From NCBI RefSeq assembly GCF_900106805.1, contig NZ_FNNP01000009.1, positions 1 through 64,000 on the forward strand: a stretch of 64,000 nt of DNA, given 5' to 3'. The DNA is from Ruegeria halocynthiae (GTDB lineage: Bacteria > Pseudomonadota > Alphaproteobacteria > Rhodobacterales > Rhodobacteraceae). The notes under the pieces were generated by a model, which was given only the letters and a program-made list of their open reading frames with translations, did no database searches and was not told the origin of the DNA. Made by a program: the position numbers and the translations under genes. Positions 37,649 to 46,557 of this stretch are shown here, in pieces; within the stretch, counting starts at the first letter, position 1, and each line of letters begins with the position of its first letter.

Positions 37649-38007
37649 TGGCCCACTCTCAGTCAATCAGCGACAAGCTGCTTGAGCGTATCCTTTCCTC
37701 ACTTTCCGATGACAAGGCCGAAGACGTCGTGCAGATCAACCTGCAGGGCAAATCGTCCGTCGCGGATCACATGGTCATTGCCTCGGGTCGATCGACTCGT
37801 CAGGTCTCGGCCATGGCGGAAAAGCTGATGGATCGCATCAAGCAGGAATTCGGTTTCACATCGAAGGTCGAAGGCAAGGATGCCGGCGACTGGGTGTTGA
37901 TCGATACGGGCGATGTGATCGTCCATATCTTCCGCCCCGAAGTGCGTGAATTCTACCAGCTGGAAAAGATGTGGCTGCCTCAGGGCGGCAGCGCCTCGGC
38001 GAACTGA
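37648..38007 (+). CDS. rsfS: Ribosome silencing factor
   Basis: 119 residues from the ATG at 37648. Core motifs DDKAEDVVQINLQGKSSVAD, HMVIASGRSTRQVSAMAE and DWVLIDTGDVIVHIFRPEVR fit RsfS (Iojap), which binds uL14 on the large subunit and prevents subunit joining in starvation. Followed after 44 bases by rlmH, a common pairing. The N-terminus is uncertain, as described for 37592-37648. Confidence 0.93.
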   Translation: MAHSQSISDKLLERILSSLSDDKAEDVVQINLQGKSSVADHMVIASGRSTRQVSAMAEKLMDRIKQEFGFTSKVEGKDAGDWVLIDTGDVIVHIFRPEVREFYQLEKMWLPQGGSASAN

Positions 38008-38051
38008 GGCGCTATCCCGGCCAGTATTGAAAGGCCGGAGGCGAGAGAGAC

Positions 38052-38522
38052 ATGCGTATCAGCATCGTTGCGGTCGGGCGATTGCGCGCCGGACCGGAGA
38101 AATCCCTGCTTGACGATTACTTAACCCGTTTCGACCGAACCGGCCGTGCGCTGGGCCTTGGTCCTGCGCGAGTGATCGAGGTTGAGGATAAGAAAAACGC
38201 AGGGATGGGCGCCGAGGCCACTCTGCTGCGCAAGGCGCTGCCCAAGGGCGCGGTGATCTGCACGTTGGATGAGCGCGGGCGAGTCATGTCGTCACCTGAC
38301 TTCGCTAAGAAACTGGGCAATTGGCGTGATGCAGGCCGACAGGATCTGGCGCTGGTCATAGGTGGGGCTGACGGAATAGACCCTAATCTGCGGGCCGAGG
38401 CGGATTTTTCCATTTCATTCGGCTCGATGGTCTGGCCCCATATGCTGGTTCGTGTGATGCTGGGCGAACAACTCTACCGGGCCGCAACCATCCTGTCGGG
38501 CGGTCCCTATCACCGGGTCTGA
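38052..38522 (+). CDS. rlmH: 23S rRNA (pseudouridine-1915-N3)-methyltransferase
   Basis: 156 residues, standard length for this SPOUT methyltransferase. [17 protein letters not shown] and the C-terminal [33 protein letters not shown] form the knotted SAM site. It modifies the A-site region of the large subunit after subunit joining. Co-directional with rsfS; the next gene starts 1 base after its stop. Confidence 0.96.
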   Translation: MRISIVAVGRLRAGPEKSLLDDYLTRFDRTGRALGLGPARVIEVEDKKNAGMGAEATLLRKALPKGAVICTLDERGRVMSSPDFAKKLGNWRDAGRQDLALVIGGADGIDPNLRAEADFSISFGSMVWPHMLVRVMLGEQLYRAATILSGGPYHRV

Positions 38523-38523
38523 C

Positions 38524-39009
38524 ATGGCGCAGCTACTGATCGTTTATCATTCGCGCACCGGCGGCACCCGGCAAATGGCCGAGGCTGCAGCAGACGCCGC
38601 GCGAGACGAAGCTCATACGATCCTGAAAACCGCTGATCGGGCCGGGCCCGAGGATTTGCTGGCGGCTGACGGTTATATCTTTTGCGCTCCCGAGAATCTG
38701 GCCGCGATTTCAGGCCTGATGAAAGAATTTTTTGACCGCAGCTACTATCCCGTGCTGGGCGGTATCGAAGGCCGACCCTATGCGCAGATGATCTGCGCTG
38801 GATCAGACGGGGAAAACGCCGCGCGCCAGATCGCGCGCATTGCCACGGGCTGGCGACTGAAAGAGGTGCAGCCGCCTTTGATCATCTGCACCCATGCGCA
38901 AACGCCTGAGGCGATAATGGCTGAAAAAACCATTCCCGCAGATCAGTTGGGCATGTGTCGGGAGGTCGGCGCCGTTCTGGCTGCAGGGCTTGCGCTGGGT
39001 GTATTCTGA
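38524..39009 (+). CDS. Flavodoxin-like protein
   Basis: 161 residues. The FMN-binding loop IVYHSRTGGTRQMAEAA lies at the N-terminus, and YIFCAPENLAAISGLMKEFFDR matches the flavodoxin/NADPH-dependent FMN reductase fold. It begins 1 base after rlmH and is probably in the same transcript. Electron donor and acceptor unknown. Confidence 0.82.
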   Translation: MAQLLIVYHSRTGGTRQMAEAAADAARDEAHTILKTADRAGPEDLLAADGYIFCAPENLAAISGLMKEFFDRSYYPVLGGIEGRPYAQMICAGSDGENAARQIARIATGWRLKEVQPPLIICTHAQTPEAIMAEKTIPADQLGMCREVGAVLAAGLALGVF

Positions 39010-39012
39010 ACG

Positions 39013-39360
39013 TCAGTTCAGATCGACCACCGCGGTGCTATCATTCCAGCCGTCGACACTGCACCGGGCCTGTATCTGCACCTGCGTCAGGCCTTCGGGG
39101 ACGGTGACACCGCTCAGCGATCTGGTGAATGGTTGCTCATTTTCATGTGGGTGATGCAATACGCGCATACCCAGCTCGTTTCCCTGCATATCCAGCACTC
39201 GCCACCCGTCGGCGTAGTGGTCCCACCCGGTATCCGGATGACGGATCGTCACATCGAATTGCCAGGTGTCACCGCTTGAACGGGCAACGACCTGTTCGAT
39301 CACTGGAGTGTCGGCAAAAGCGGGGCTGGCCAGAAGGGCGCAGAGAATCAGATATCGCAT
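39013..39360 (-). CDS. Small secreted hypothetical protein
   Basis: 115 residues with a signal peptide (residues 1-16, AFA). The mature part is beta-rich (VTIRHPDTGWDHYADGWRVL, then HPHENEQPFTRSLSG) and resembles unnamed roseobacter periplasmic proteins with a single Ig-like or beta-sandwich domain. It converges with the flavodoxin gene. Confidence 0.7.
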   Translation of the reverse strand: MRYLILCALLASPAFADTPVIEQVVARSSGDTWQFDVTIRHPDTGWDHYADGWRVLDMQGNELGMRVLHHPHENEQPFTRSLSGVTVPEGLTQVQIQARCSVDGWNDSTAVVDLN

Positions 39361-39460
39361 GGCCTGACCCTAAAACGGTGAGTGCTGTGCTGTCATCACG
39401 TCTGTGTGTTTCGTGAGGAATGTACGTTGGTGTAGCACGGGCGCTTGCCATCTTGGTAAA

Positions 39461-39481
39461 TTGGTAATATTATTTTACCAA
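39461..39481. promoter_or_regulatory. Inverted repeat TTGGTAA/TTACCAA, probable operator of glcDEF
   Basis: TTGGTAA (39461-39467) and TTACCAA (39475-39481) flank 7 A/T bases; a further half-site TTGGTAAA lies at 39453-39460. TGGT/ACCA halves are typical of FadR-subfamily GntR regulators such as GlcC, LldR or PdhR. The site ends 14 bases before the glcD ATG and overlaps the A+T-rich core-promoter-like DNA. No glcC gene is in the window. Confidence 0.55.
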
Positions 39482-39495
39482 ATGGAGGATCAGCG

Positions 39496-40935
39496 ATGGA
39501 AATGCCGCAGCCAAATCCGGATGTTCTGGCGCGCAAGCGGGCGCTGGTGGCACAGTTGCAGCAGGTTTTGCCACCAGAAGCTGTCATCCATGATGAGGCC
39601 GAAACCCGTGCTTATGAATGTGATGCGCTGACGGCCTACAAATGCCCGCCCATGCTTGCGGTGTTGCCATCGACCACGCAACAGGTCTCGGACGTATTGC
39701 GCATCTGTCACGCTGAAGGGGTGCCGGTGGTGCCACGAGGCTCGGGTACGTCGCTGGCGGGTGGTGCTTTACCGACGGCAGATTGCGTGATCCTGGGGGT
39801 TGCCCGGATGAATGAGGTGCTCGAGGTTGACTATGACAACCGGTTTATCAGGGTACAAACCGGCCGAACCAATCTGAGTGTAACCGGCGCGGTAGAGGAG
39901 CAGGACTTCTTCTATGCGCCTGATCCCTCTTCCCAGTTGGCCTGCGCGATTGCGGGTAATATCGCAATGAATTCGGGCGGTGCGCATTGCCTGAAATATG
40001 GGGTGACCACCAACAACCTGATGGGTGTGATCATGGTCATGATGGATGGCAGCGTGGCCGAAATCGGGGGTGCCTATTTGGATGCCGGCGGATTGGACCT
40101 GCTTGGCGTCATCTGCGGGTCCGAAGGGCAGTTGGGCGTGGTGACCGAGGCGACCCTTCGAATTCTGCGCAAACCAGAAGGGGCACGGCCGGTCCTGATG
40201 GGATTCGATGACAATGAAGTGGCGGGTCAGTGTGTCTCTGACATTATCAAATCGGGCATCTTGCCCGTCGCGATCGAGTTCATGGATCGCCTTTGTATCC
40301 GGGCCTGCGAGAATTTTGCCAAAGCAGGATACCCTGATTGCGAGGCTTTGCTGATTGTCGAAGTCGAAGGGTCAGAGACTGAGATCGACAGTCAGTTGTC
40401 GAAGATTATAGAGATCGCCAAGCGCCACAATCCGGTTGAGCTGCGCGAAAGCCAAACGGCGGACGAAAGCGCGCGTATCTGGTTGGGGCGGAAATCGGCC
40501 TTTGGTGCGATGGGCCAGATCAACGATTACATGTGCCTGGATGGCACCATCCCGGTCTCCTCTCTGCCTTTGGTGCTGCGCCGGATCGGGGAACTGAGCA
40601 AGGAATACGGCCTACCCGTAGGTAACGTTTTCCATGCCGGTGACGGAAACATGCACCCTCTTATCCTGTTTGACGCCAACACACCCGGTGATCTTGAGAA
40701 ATGTGAGGCCTTCGGGGCGGACATCTTGAAGCTCTGCGTTGATGTGGGTGGCTGTTTGACCGGTGAGCATGGGGTTGGCATCGAAAAGCGGGATCTGATG
40801 GCCCATCAATATGCGCCTCAGGACCTTGAGGCACAGATGGCGTTGAAAGATGTGTTTGACCCGGATTGGCTGTTGAACCCGGCCAAGGTGTTTCCACTGA
40901 GGGCGTCAGCTGCGCGCAGGATAGCGGTTGAGTAA
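39496..40935 (+). CDS. glcD: Glycolate oxidase FAD subunit
   Basis: 479 residues, ATG 39496 with GGAGG upstream. The FAD-binding domain has PRGSGTSLAGGALP and ACAIAGNIAMNSGGAHCLKYG; the C-terminal oxidase domain has GNVFHAGDGNMHPLI and GGCLTGEHGVGIEKR. It oxidises glycolate to glyoxylate with GlcE and GlcF. First gene of glcDEF. Confidence 0.95.
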   Translation: MEMPQPNPDVLARKRALVAQLQQVLPPEAVIHDEAETRAYECDALTAYKCPPMLAVLPSTTQQVSDVLRICHAEGVPVVPRGSGTSLAGGALPTADCVILGVARMNEVLEVDYDNRFIRVQTGRTNLSVTGAVEEQDFFYAPDPSSQLACAIAGNIAMNSGGAHCLKYGVTTNNLMGVIMVMMDGSVAEIGGAYLDAGGLDLLGVICGSEGQLGVVTEATLRILRKPEGARPVLMGFDDNEVAGQCVSDIIKSGILPVAIEFMDRLCIRACENFAKAGYPDCEALLIVEVEGSETEIDSQLSKIIEIAKRHNPVELRESQTADESARIWLGRKSAFGAMGQINDYMCLDGTIPVSSLPLVLRRIGELSKEYGLPVGNVFHAGDGNMHPLILFDANTPGDLEKCEAFGADILKLCVDVGGCLTGEHGVGIEKRDLMAHQYAPQDLEAQMALKDVFDPDWLLNPAKVFPLRASAARRIAVE

Positions 40936-40984
40936 AAGGCTTTGCCCCCTCGATCCGCGGAAATTTAGGAAAAGATGAAGCGCC

Positions 40985-42079
40985 ATGAGACCTGAAACCG
41001 AAGCTGAACTTGCTGAACTCGTAGCTGGGTTGAACGGTCCGGTGCACGTTGTGGGCGGCGGTACGCGTGGGATCGGCGGCACTGACCCGGTGCTGACAAC
41101 TGCAGGGTTGAGCGGAATTACCCTGTATGAACCCGGTGCCTTGACGCTGGTCGCCCGCACCGGAACGCCTTTGGCCGAGATCGAGGCAGCGCTGCAGACC
41201 GAGGGTCAGCAACTGGCGTTTGAACCGATGGATCATCGCCGCCTGCTTGGCACAACAGGTGAACCGACGATCGGCGGTGTTGTAGCTGCCAACATATCCG
41301 GTCCGCGCAGGATACAGGCCGGAGCGTGCAGAGATTTTCTGATGGGTGTGCGCTATGTCGACGGGCAGGGGCAGGTGATCAAGAATGGTGGGCGGGTGAT
41401 GAAAAATGTCACCGGCTACGATCTGGTCAAATTGCTGGCTGGGTCTTGGGGCACGCTGGGGGTGTTGTCTGAGGTCTCTCTCAAGGTTTTGCCCATGCCT
41501 GAAGTCCAAATGAGCCTGACAGTGAGTGTGGACGATGTGCGGACGGCGGTGTCGGTGATGTCGGCGGCGTTGAAGTCTCCGTACGAAGTGAGTGGGGCGG
41601 CATATGACCCGACAAACGGACAGGCCTTGTTGCGGCTCGAAGGGTTTTCCGACTCGGTTGCGTACAGGCTTGATCGATTGCGCGAAATCCTCGGCGGTGA
41701 GAGCGTCGAAAGTGCGGGCTCGGCCGCGCTATGGGACGATTTGCGCGATGTCCGCGGATTCGAAGACCTTGACGGGGATGTCTGGCGATTGTCGGTCAAA
41801 CCCGGCGATGCCCCAGATATTGCCGCGCGCATCAACGCTGATCGGGTTCTGTATGATTGGGGCGGCGGGTTGATCTGGGCGTTGGTGCCCGGCGGCACCG
41901 ATCTGCCTGTGCGGTTGGGTCGTTTCGAAGGTCATGCGACGCTTGTGCGTGCAGATGCCCGAACCCTGGAGGACTTGGGTCGCTTTCATCCCGAGGATGC
42001 GACAGTAGAGGCTCTAACAAGGGGAATCCGACAAAAGTTTGATCCACGCTGTGTGTTCAATCAAGGGCTCATGAGATAG
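40985..42079 (+). CDS. glcE: Glycolate oxidase subunit GlcE
   Basis: 364 residues, second FAD-binding subunit. VVGGGTRGIGG, GEPTIGGVVAANISGPRRI and GRVMKNVTGYDLVKLLAGSWGTLG are typical. It follows glcD by 49 bases and precedes glcF by 3 bases. Confidence 0.94.
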   Translation: MRPETEAELAELVAGLNGPVHVVGGGTRGIGGTDPVLTTAGLSGITLYEPGALTLVARTGTPLAEIEAALQTEGQQLAFEPMDHRRLLGTTGEPTIGGVVAANISGPRRIQAGACRDFLMGVRYVDGQGQVIKNGGRVMKNVTGYDLVKLLAGSWGTLGVLSEVSLKVLPMPEVQMSLTVSVDDVRTAVSVMSAALKSPYEVSGAAYDPTNGQALLRLEGFSDSVAYRLDRLREILGGESVESAGSAALWDDLRDVRGFEDLDGDVWRLSVKPGDAPDIAARINADRVLYDWGGGLIWALVPGGTDLPVRLGRFEGHATLVRADARTLEDLGRFHPEDATVEALTRGIRQKFDPRCVFNQGLMR

Positions 42080-42082
42080 ACG

Positions 42083-43396
42083 ATGCAGACGACATTTACC
42101 GAAAAGCAACTGCTGGACCCGGCCGTTCAGCGATCTAATGAGATCCTGCGGAATTGCGTTCATTGCGGGTTTTGCACTGCAACCTGCCCGACATATCAGG
42201 TGCTGGGTGATGAACTGGACAGTCCGCGCGGGCGCATTTACCTGATCAAGGACATGTTGGAGAACGAACGGGTGCCGGACGAAAAGACCGTCAGGCATAT
42301 TGACCGCTGCCTGTCCTGCCTCGCTTGCATGACCACCTGCCCGTCAGGCGTGCACTATATGCATCTGGTCGATCACGCGCGTGAATACATCGAGGCGAAC
42401 TATAAACGCCCGTTCTCTGATCGTGCACTACGTTGGATACTCGCCAGAATCCTGCCTTATCCCATGCGCTTTCGCTGGGCACTGATTGGGGGCCGCCTGG
42501 GTCGGCCCTTTCGATCTCTGATGCCGGATGCCCGGTTGAAGGCGATGCTGGAGATGGCACCCAGAAATATACCGCCGGTCAGTCGCAACGACGATCCGCA
42601 GAGCTTTGCGCCAAAGGGCGCACGTAAGAAGCGCGTCGCGCTGATGACGGGTTGTGCGCAAAAGGCCCTGAACACCGATATCAACGACGCTACGATTCGA
42701 CTTCTGACCCGATTGGGGTGCGAAGTCGTGGTCGCCGAGGGCGCGGGCTGTTGTGGCGCTTTGACCCATCATATGGGTAAAACGCGCGAGAGCCATGCCT
42801 CTGCTGCGGCCAATATCCGCGCCTGGGTGCGCGAAATGGATGGCGATGGCCTGGATGCGATCGTGATCAACACGTCGGGTTGCGGGACCACGATCAAGGA
42901 CTACGGACATCTGTTCCGCAATGACGCGCTGGCCACGGATGCTGCGCGTGTGTCTACCTTGGCCATGGATATCACTGAGTTGTTAGTGCAATTAGAGGTT
43001 CCGGCCGGTGATAAGAAAGAACTGGTTGTCGCCTATCACGCGGCTTGTTCGCTTCAGCATGGTCAAAAGGTTACATCCCATCCAAAGAATCTGCTGAAAA
43101 CTGCTGGATTCACCGTGTTAGAGCCTGCTGATAGCCATTTGTGCTGTGGTAGCGCCGGGACCTACAACCTGATGCAGCCCGAGATTTCACGCCAGTTGAA
43201 ACATCGCAAGCTGCGCACACTTGAGGCCCGAAATCCTGATGTCATTGCGGCGGGAAACATAGGATGCATGATGCAGATCGGATCAGGCACTGACACGCCC
43301 ATTGTGCATACGGTTGAACTGCTGGACTGGGCCACCGGCGGACCCGAGCCGCGCGCCCTGCGGGATGATGGGTGCAAGGTTCCCCGCCTGCGTTAG
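42083..43396 (+). CDS. glcF: Glycolate oxidase iron-sulfur subunit
   Basis: 437 residues. Two 4Fe-4S ferredoxin motifs (CVHCGFCTATCPTYQ and CLSCLACMTTCPSGV, residues about 29 and 79) and two CCG cysteine-rich domains (GAGCCGALTHHMG and SHLCCGSAGTYN). It passes electrons from GlcDE to the respiratory chain. Confidence 0.95.
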   Translation: MQTTFTEKQLLDPAVQRSNEILRNCVHCGFCTATCPTYQVLGDELDSPRGRIYLIKDMLENERVPDEKTVRHIDRCLSCLACMTTCPSGVHYMHLVDHAREYIEANYKRPFSDRALRWILARILPYPMRFRWALIGGRLGRPFRSLMPDARLKAMLEMAPRNIPPVSRNDDPQSFAPKGARKKRVALMTGCAQKALNTDINDATIRLLTRLGCEVVVAEGAGCCGALTHHMGKTRESHASAAANIRAWVREMDGDGLDAIVINTSGCGTTIKDYGHLFRNDALATDAARVSTLAMDITELLVQLEVPAGDKKELVVAYHAACSLQHGQKVTSHPKNLLKTAGFTVLEPADSHLCCGSAGTYNLMQPEISRQLKHRKLRTLEARNPDVIAAGNIGCMMQIGSGTDTPIVHTVELLDWATGGPEPRALRDDGCKVPRLR

Positions 43397-43512
43397 CGCG
43401 ATTGACAAGCGCGCGCTGGAACAGACGGAAATCTCTTCGGTTGGCAATTGCCCTATTTTTGCCGCACCACGAGCATATGAACATTGGTCGGACCTCATGA
43501 CCGGAGACCCGC

Positions 43513-44298
43513 GTGCGCAACTGGATCACGGCTTTTGTCTTCAGCGTGCTGCCATTGGCAGGGCTGGCACAGGATACTGGGTTGGAACGCCTGGAAACCA
43601 CCGATGCCGGACGCGAGTGGATGGCTGTCGGACGGCTGGACATTGATGGAACCGGATTTTGTACCGGTTCTCTGATTTCACCCACGTTGGTCCTGACAGC
43701 GGCCCATTGCCTGTATGACAAAGCCACGAAACAGCGGATTGATCCGGCAAGGATCGAGTTTCTGGCCGGATGGCGCCTTGGACATGCCTCAGCCTATAGG
43801 CCGGCGCGTCGAACCGTGGTGCATCCGGACTATCAATATGATGGCGGTGTGTCTGCAACGCGGGTGCGTCACGACATTGCTTTGATCGAGCTGTGGCAGC
43901 CGATCCGCAACACCTCGGTTATTCCTTTTGAAACCGGGCGCCGACCCGCCCGGGGCGAGGATGTGGGTGTGGTCTCATATGCTCACGACCGTGCCGAAGC
44001 GCCGTCGCTGCAAGAGGTTTGCTCGGTCATCGGGCGACAGGCGGGTATACTGATAATGTCGTGCAACGTGGATTTCGGGGCGTCCGGTGCACCGGTATTT
44101 TCATTTGAAGGTGAGCGGCCGCGCATCGTGTCTGTCGTTGCGGCCAAGGCCGAAATGCGAGGGAACCGCGTCGCGTTGGGCGCCGCGTTGGATCAATCGT
44201 TGGAGTTGCTGCAGGCCGAACTGTCACAAGGAAGGGGCATGAACGCCTCGCTGGACAACAATACGAAACATCTTGGAGCAAAATTCATCAAGCCATGA
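43513..44298 (+). CDS. Secreted trypsin-like serine protease (first of a tandem pair)
   Basis: 261 residues from a GTG at 43513 with GGAG upstream. Signal peptide residues 1-19 (GLA). Catalytic triad in chymotrypsin-fold positions: His65 in LTAAHCLYD, Asp in VRHDIALIEL and Ser in FGASGAPVFS. It lacks a C-terminal PDZ domain. The stop overlaps the next protease start by 4 bases. The two proteins are alike in size and order of motifs, so they probably arose by duplication. Confidence 0.88.
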   Translation: MRNWITAFVFSVLPLAGLAQDTGLERLETTDAGREWMAVGRLDIDGTGFCTGSLISPTLVLTAAHCLYDKATKQRIDPARIEFLAGWRLGHASAYRPARRTVVHPDYQYDGGVSATRVRHDIALIELWQPIRNTSVIPFETGRRPARGEDVGVVSYAHDRAEAPSLQEVCSVIGRQAGILIMSCNVDFGASGAPVFSFEGERPRIVSVVAAKAEMRGNRVALGAALDQSLELLQAELSQGRGMNASLDNNTKHLGAKFIKP

Positions 44299-45113
44299 CC
44301 CATTTTCTACTTAGCATTGTTTTGATCTTTTCCGTTCTTGCAACTGCAACACAGGCCCAAAACAGCGGCAAGCGTCGCCTGACAGATCGGGATGATCTAT
44401 GGGGATGGGAGGCCGTCGGGCGCCTGGATATCGGCGACCAGGGGTTTTGTACGGGCACTTTGATTGCAAAAGACATTGTTCTGACAGCGGCGCATTGTGC
44501 ATTGGATAAGGCCACCGGCAAGCCTTATACCCCCGGAGAAGTAACCTTTCGCGCCGGGCTGAGTGACGGAGAGGCGTTGGCCGAGCGGAAAATCACCCAG
44601 ATCGCAAGCCATCCGGATTTTGTTGCCAATGCCCCGGTTTCGGCGCCGCGCGTCCGTGTTGATGTGGCTCTGATGCGGCTGGACGAGCCAATTCCCTACT
44701 CGATCGCCAACCCATTTGCTCTGTACAGTGGGCGCATCAGCGACAGCGAAATCAGCGTTGCGTCCTACGGGCGGGGCCGGGCCGAGGCGATCCAGCGGCA
44801 GCGTTCTTGCCAGATTCTACGGCGCGGGCAGGGGCTGATCAGCTTTGATTGCGATGTCACATTCGGATCTTCCGGATCAGCGATTCTTGCCAAGAAAGGT
44901 CCCCGCTGGCAGATATTGTCGGTGGTTTCCGCCGGGGCTTCGGACGGGCGACGCAAGATCGGATATGGCATGGAGTTAAGCGAAATAGTCTCTGAGCTAA
45001 AGGCTATCATGCGTCGGGAAGCGCCCCGGCCAACAGCCACAATCCGCCGCTTGCAGCCGGGGTCTGACAAGTCCAGCTCGGGTGCAAAGTTCATCAGCGC
45101 GGGGGGGTCTTGA
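44295..45113 (+). CDS. Secreted trypsin-like serine protease (second of a tandem pair)
   Basis: 272 residues. Signal peptide residues 1-20 (TQA). His in LTAAHCALD, Asp in VRVDVALMRL and Ser in FGSSGSAILAKKG; the usual SGGP is SGSA, which may narrow activity. Starts with ATG overlapping the upstream stop. The last codons contain the -35-like element of the hsp20 promoter candidate. Confidence 0.87.
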   Translation: MTHFLLSIVLIFSVLATATQAQNSGKRRLTDRDDLWGWEAVGRLDIGDQGFCTGTLIAKDIVLTAAHCALDKATGKPYTPGEVTFRAGLSDGEALAERKITQIASHPDFVANAPVSAPRVRVDVALMRLDEPIPYSIANPFALYSGRISDSEISVASYGRGRAEAIQRQRSCQILRRGQGLISFDCDVTFGSSGSAILAKKGPRWQILSVVSAGASDGRRKIGYGMELSEIVSELKAIMRREAPRPTATIRRLQPGSDKSSSGAKFISAGGS

Positions 45114-45137
45114 ACCCGATTATGTCACTTCCCATCT
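45109..45137 (+). promoter_or_regulatory. Candidate sigma-32 (RpoH) promoter of hsp20
   Basis: CTTGAA (45109-45114), a 16-base spacer and CCCATCT (45131-45137) resemble the heat-shock consensus CTTGAA / CCCCAT. It sits about 100 bases before the hsp20 ATG and overlaps the stop of the upstream protease gene. Confidence 0.45.
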
Positions 45138-45236
45138 GAGATATACCGGATCGCCAAAGCTGGGGTTCGGTACACATAACCGCCCGTCCATACCGGAGGG
45201 CAATCTCGTAAATCGCTCAATGATGAGGATCACGAC

Positions 45237-45704
45237 ATGCGTACTTTTGATTTTGCACCGCTTCACCGCGCCACTATCGGCTTTGACCAGATCGCAGACA
45301 TGATGGACAGGGTTCTGACCAATGACGTCGCTCAACCCAGCTATCCCCCGTACAACATCGAAAAAACCGATGCGGATACCTATCGCATCTCGGTCGCTGT
45401 TGCCGGATTTTCCGAGGCCGATCTCTCGGTTGAGGTGAAAGAAAATGCTTTGATCGTGTCAGGCAAGAAAGCCTCGGAAGAAATGGATCGCAGCTATCTG
45501 CACCGTGGTATCGCCACCCGCGCGTTCGAGCGCCGTTTTGCGCTGGCAGACCACGTTCGCATCACAGGCGCAAGCCATGAGAACGGGATGCTGAACATCG
45601 ACCTGAAGCGCGAAGTGCCAGAAGCACTGAAACCGCGCCGGATCGAGATTTCATCTAGCAAGGCCATCGAAAAGGATGTGGTTGACGCAAAAGCCGTGAA
45701 CTGA
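45237..45704 (+). CDS. Small heat-shock protein, Hsp20/IbpA family
   Basis: 155 residues. An alpha-crystallin domain covers about residues 36-130: YPPYNIEKTDADTYRISVAV, GFSEADLSVEVKENALIVSG, ATRAFERRFALADHVR and the GMLNIDLKREVPE ending. The N-terminal FDFAPLHRATIGFDQIADM is IbpA-like. It holds unfolding proteins as oligomers. Confidence 0.94.
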   Translation: MRTFDFAPLHRATIGFDQIADMMDRVLTNDVAQPSYPPYNIEKTDADTYRISVAVAGFSEADLSVEVKENALIVSGKKASEEMDRSYLHRGIATRAFERRFALADHVRITGASHENGMLNIDLKREVPEALKPRRIEISSSKAIEKDVVDAKAVN

Positions 45705-45720
45705 GCCCTTTGATCACTTA

Positions 45721-45745
45721 GCGACAATCTTTACTGGATTGTCGC
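45721..45745. terminator. First hairpin after hsp20
   Basis: GCGACAATC and GATTGTCGC with a 7-base loop. It lies 16 bases after the stop, without a T-run. Confidence 0.6.
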
Positions 45746-45751
45746 ACCAAA

Positions 45752-45787
45752 CGCCCCGCGTTCCTCCAGGCGCGGGGCGAAGTTTTT
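45752..45787 (+). terminator. Rho-independent terminator after hsp20
   Basis: CGCCCCGCG and CGCGGGGCG followed by AAGTTTTTT. Confidence 0.85.
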
Positions 45788-45914
45788 TGAGCCGCGCCCT
45801 TAAGATGGCAGGCTGCAGATACACACAAAAAACTGGCACTGGTCGAGGATGTCGGGCTAGTCTTTCTCGGAACATGTCGCGGAACAGCACAATGTACACC
45901 GCGCTGAGAGGGAG

Positions 45915-46355
45915 ATGAAGCCGATGCGAATGAAACCTGTTTTCGCAGCGACAATCTGCGCCGCCGTTGCATTGACCACACTGACCACGACGCCGACCCG
46001 CGCCGATGATGCCGGGGCGCTTGTTGCAGGGGTTGCGTTGGGGGTGTTGGGGGCATCAATCGCCAAACACCATCACAAACACGGATCAAAGTATCATAAA
46101 CATCCGCATGTTTCCCCCGAAGAGAATGCAATCGGACTGTGTATGCATCGGACCCACGCCGCCATGAGCAATCAGGGTTACTATGCCGTCGATTTCGAGC
46201 GGACACTTTCGTACACGACGAACTCTGATGGCATCGATCTTATCGATCTGGAAGTCGCGCGTTCGAAAGACAGCAATGATGTGCGCAGCCACATCAAGGC
46301 GCATTGCGCAATCCAGAATGATGCGGTGGTTAACTTCCGGTACTCAAACTACTGA
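45915..46355 (+). CDS. Exported small hypothetical protein with a His/Lys-rich stretch
   Basis: 146 residues, ATG 45915 with GAGAGGG upstream. Signal peptide residues 1-31 (TRA). A short hydrophobic segment (AGVALGVLGASIA) precedes a His/Lys-rich run (HHHKHGSKYHKHPH) that could bind metal. The C-terminal half is a small soluble domain (HAAMSNQGYYAVDFERTL, then CAIQNDAVVNFRYS). Family not recognised. Confidence 0.7.
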   Translation: MKPMRMKPVFAATICAAVALTTLTTTPTRADDAGALVAGVALGVLGASIAKHHHKHGSKYHKHPHVSPEENAIGLCMHRTHAAMSNQGYYAVDFERTLSYTTNSDGIDLIDLEVARSKDSNDVRSHIKAHCAIQNDAVVNFRYSNY

Positions 46356-46557
46356 CCGTTGAGTTTGCATCACTGAATTGCCCCATGCGTTGCGTGGGTG
46401 ACGCGCATGTCGTTTTCCGTTCAACATGAGCTTGCCACGCCTTTCTTTTCGCGCCTGAGTTTGCGAAGCTTTGCGAGATTTTGGTGCTCGAGGGGATGTA
46501 AATTGGTGTAACATTCCCTATGTTATTGGGCAGATAAGAAAAAAAGGAATAGGACAG

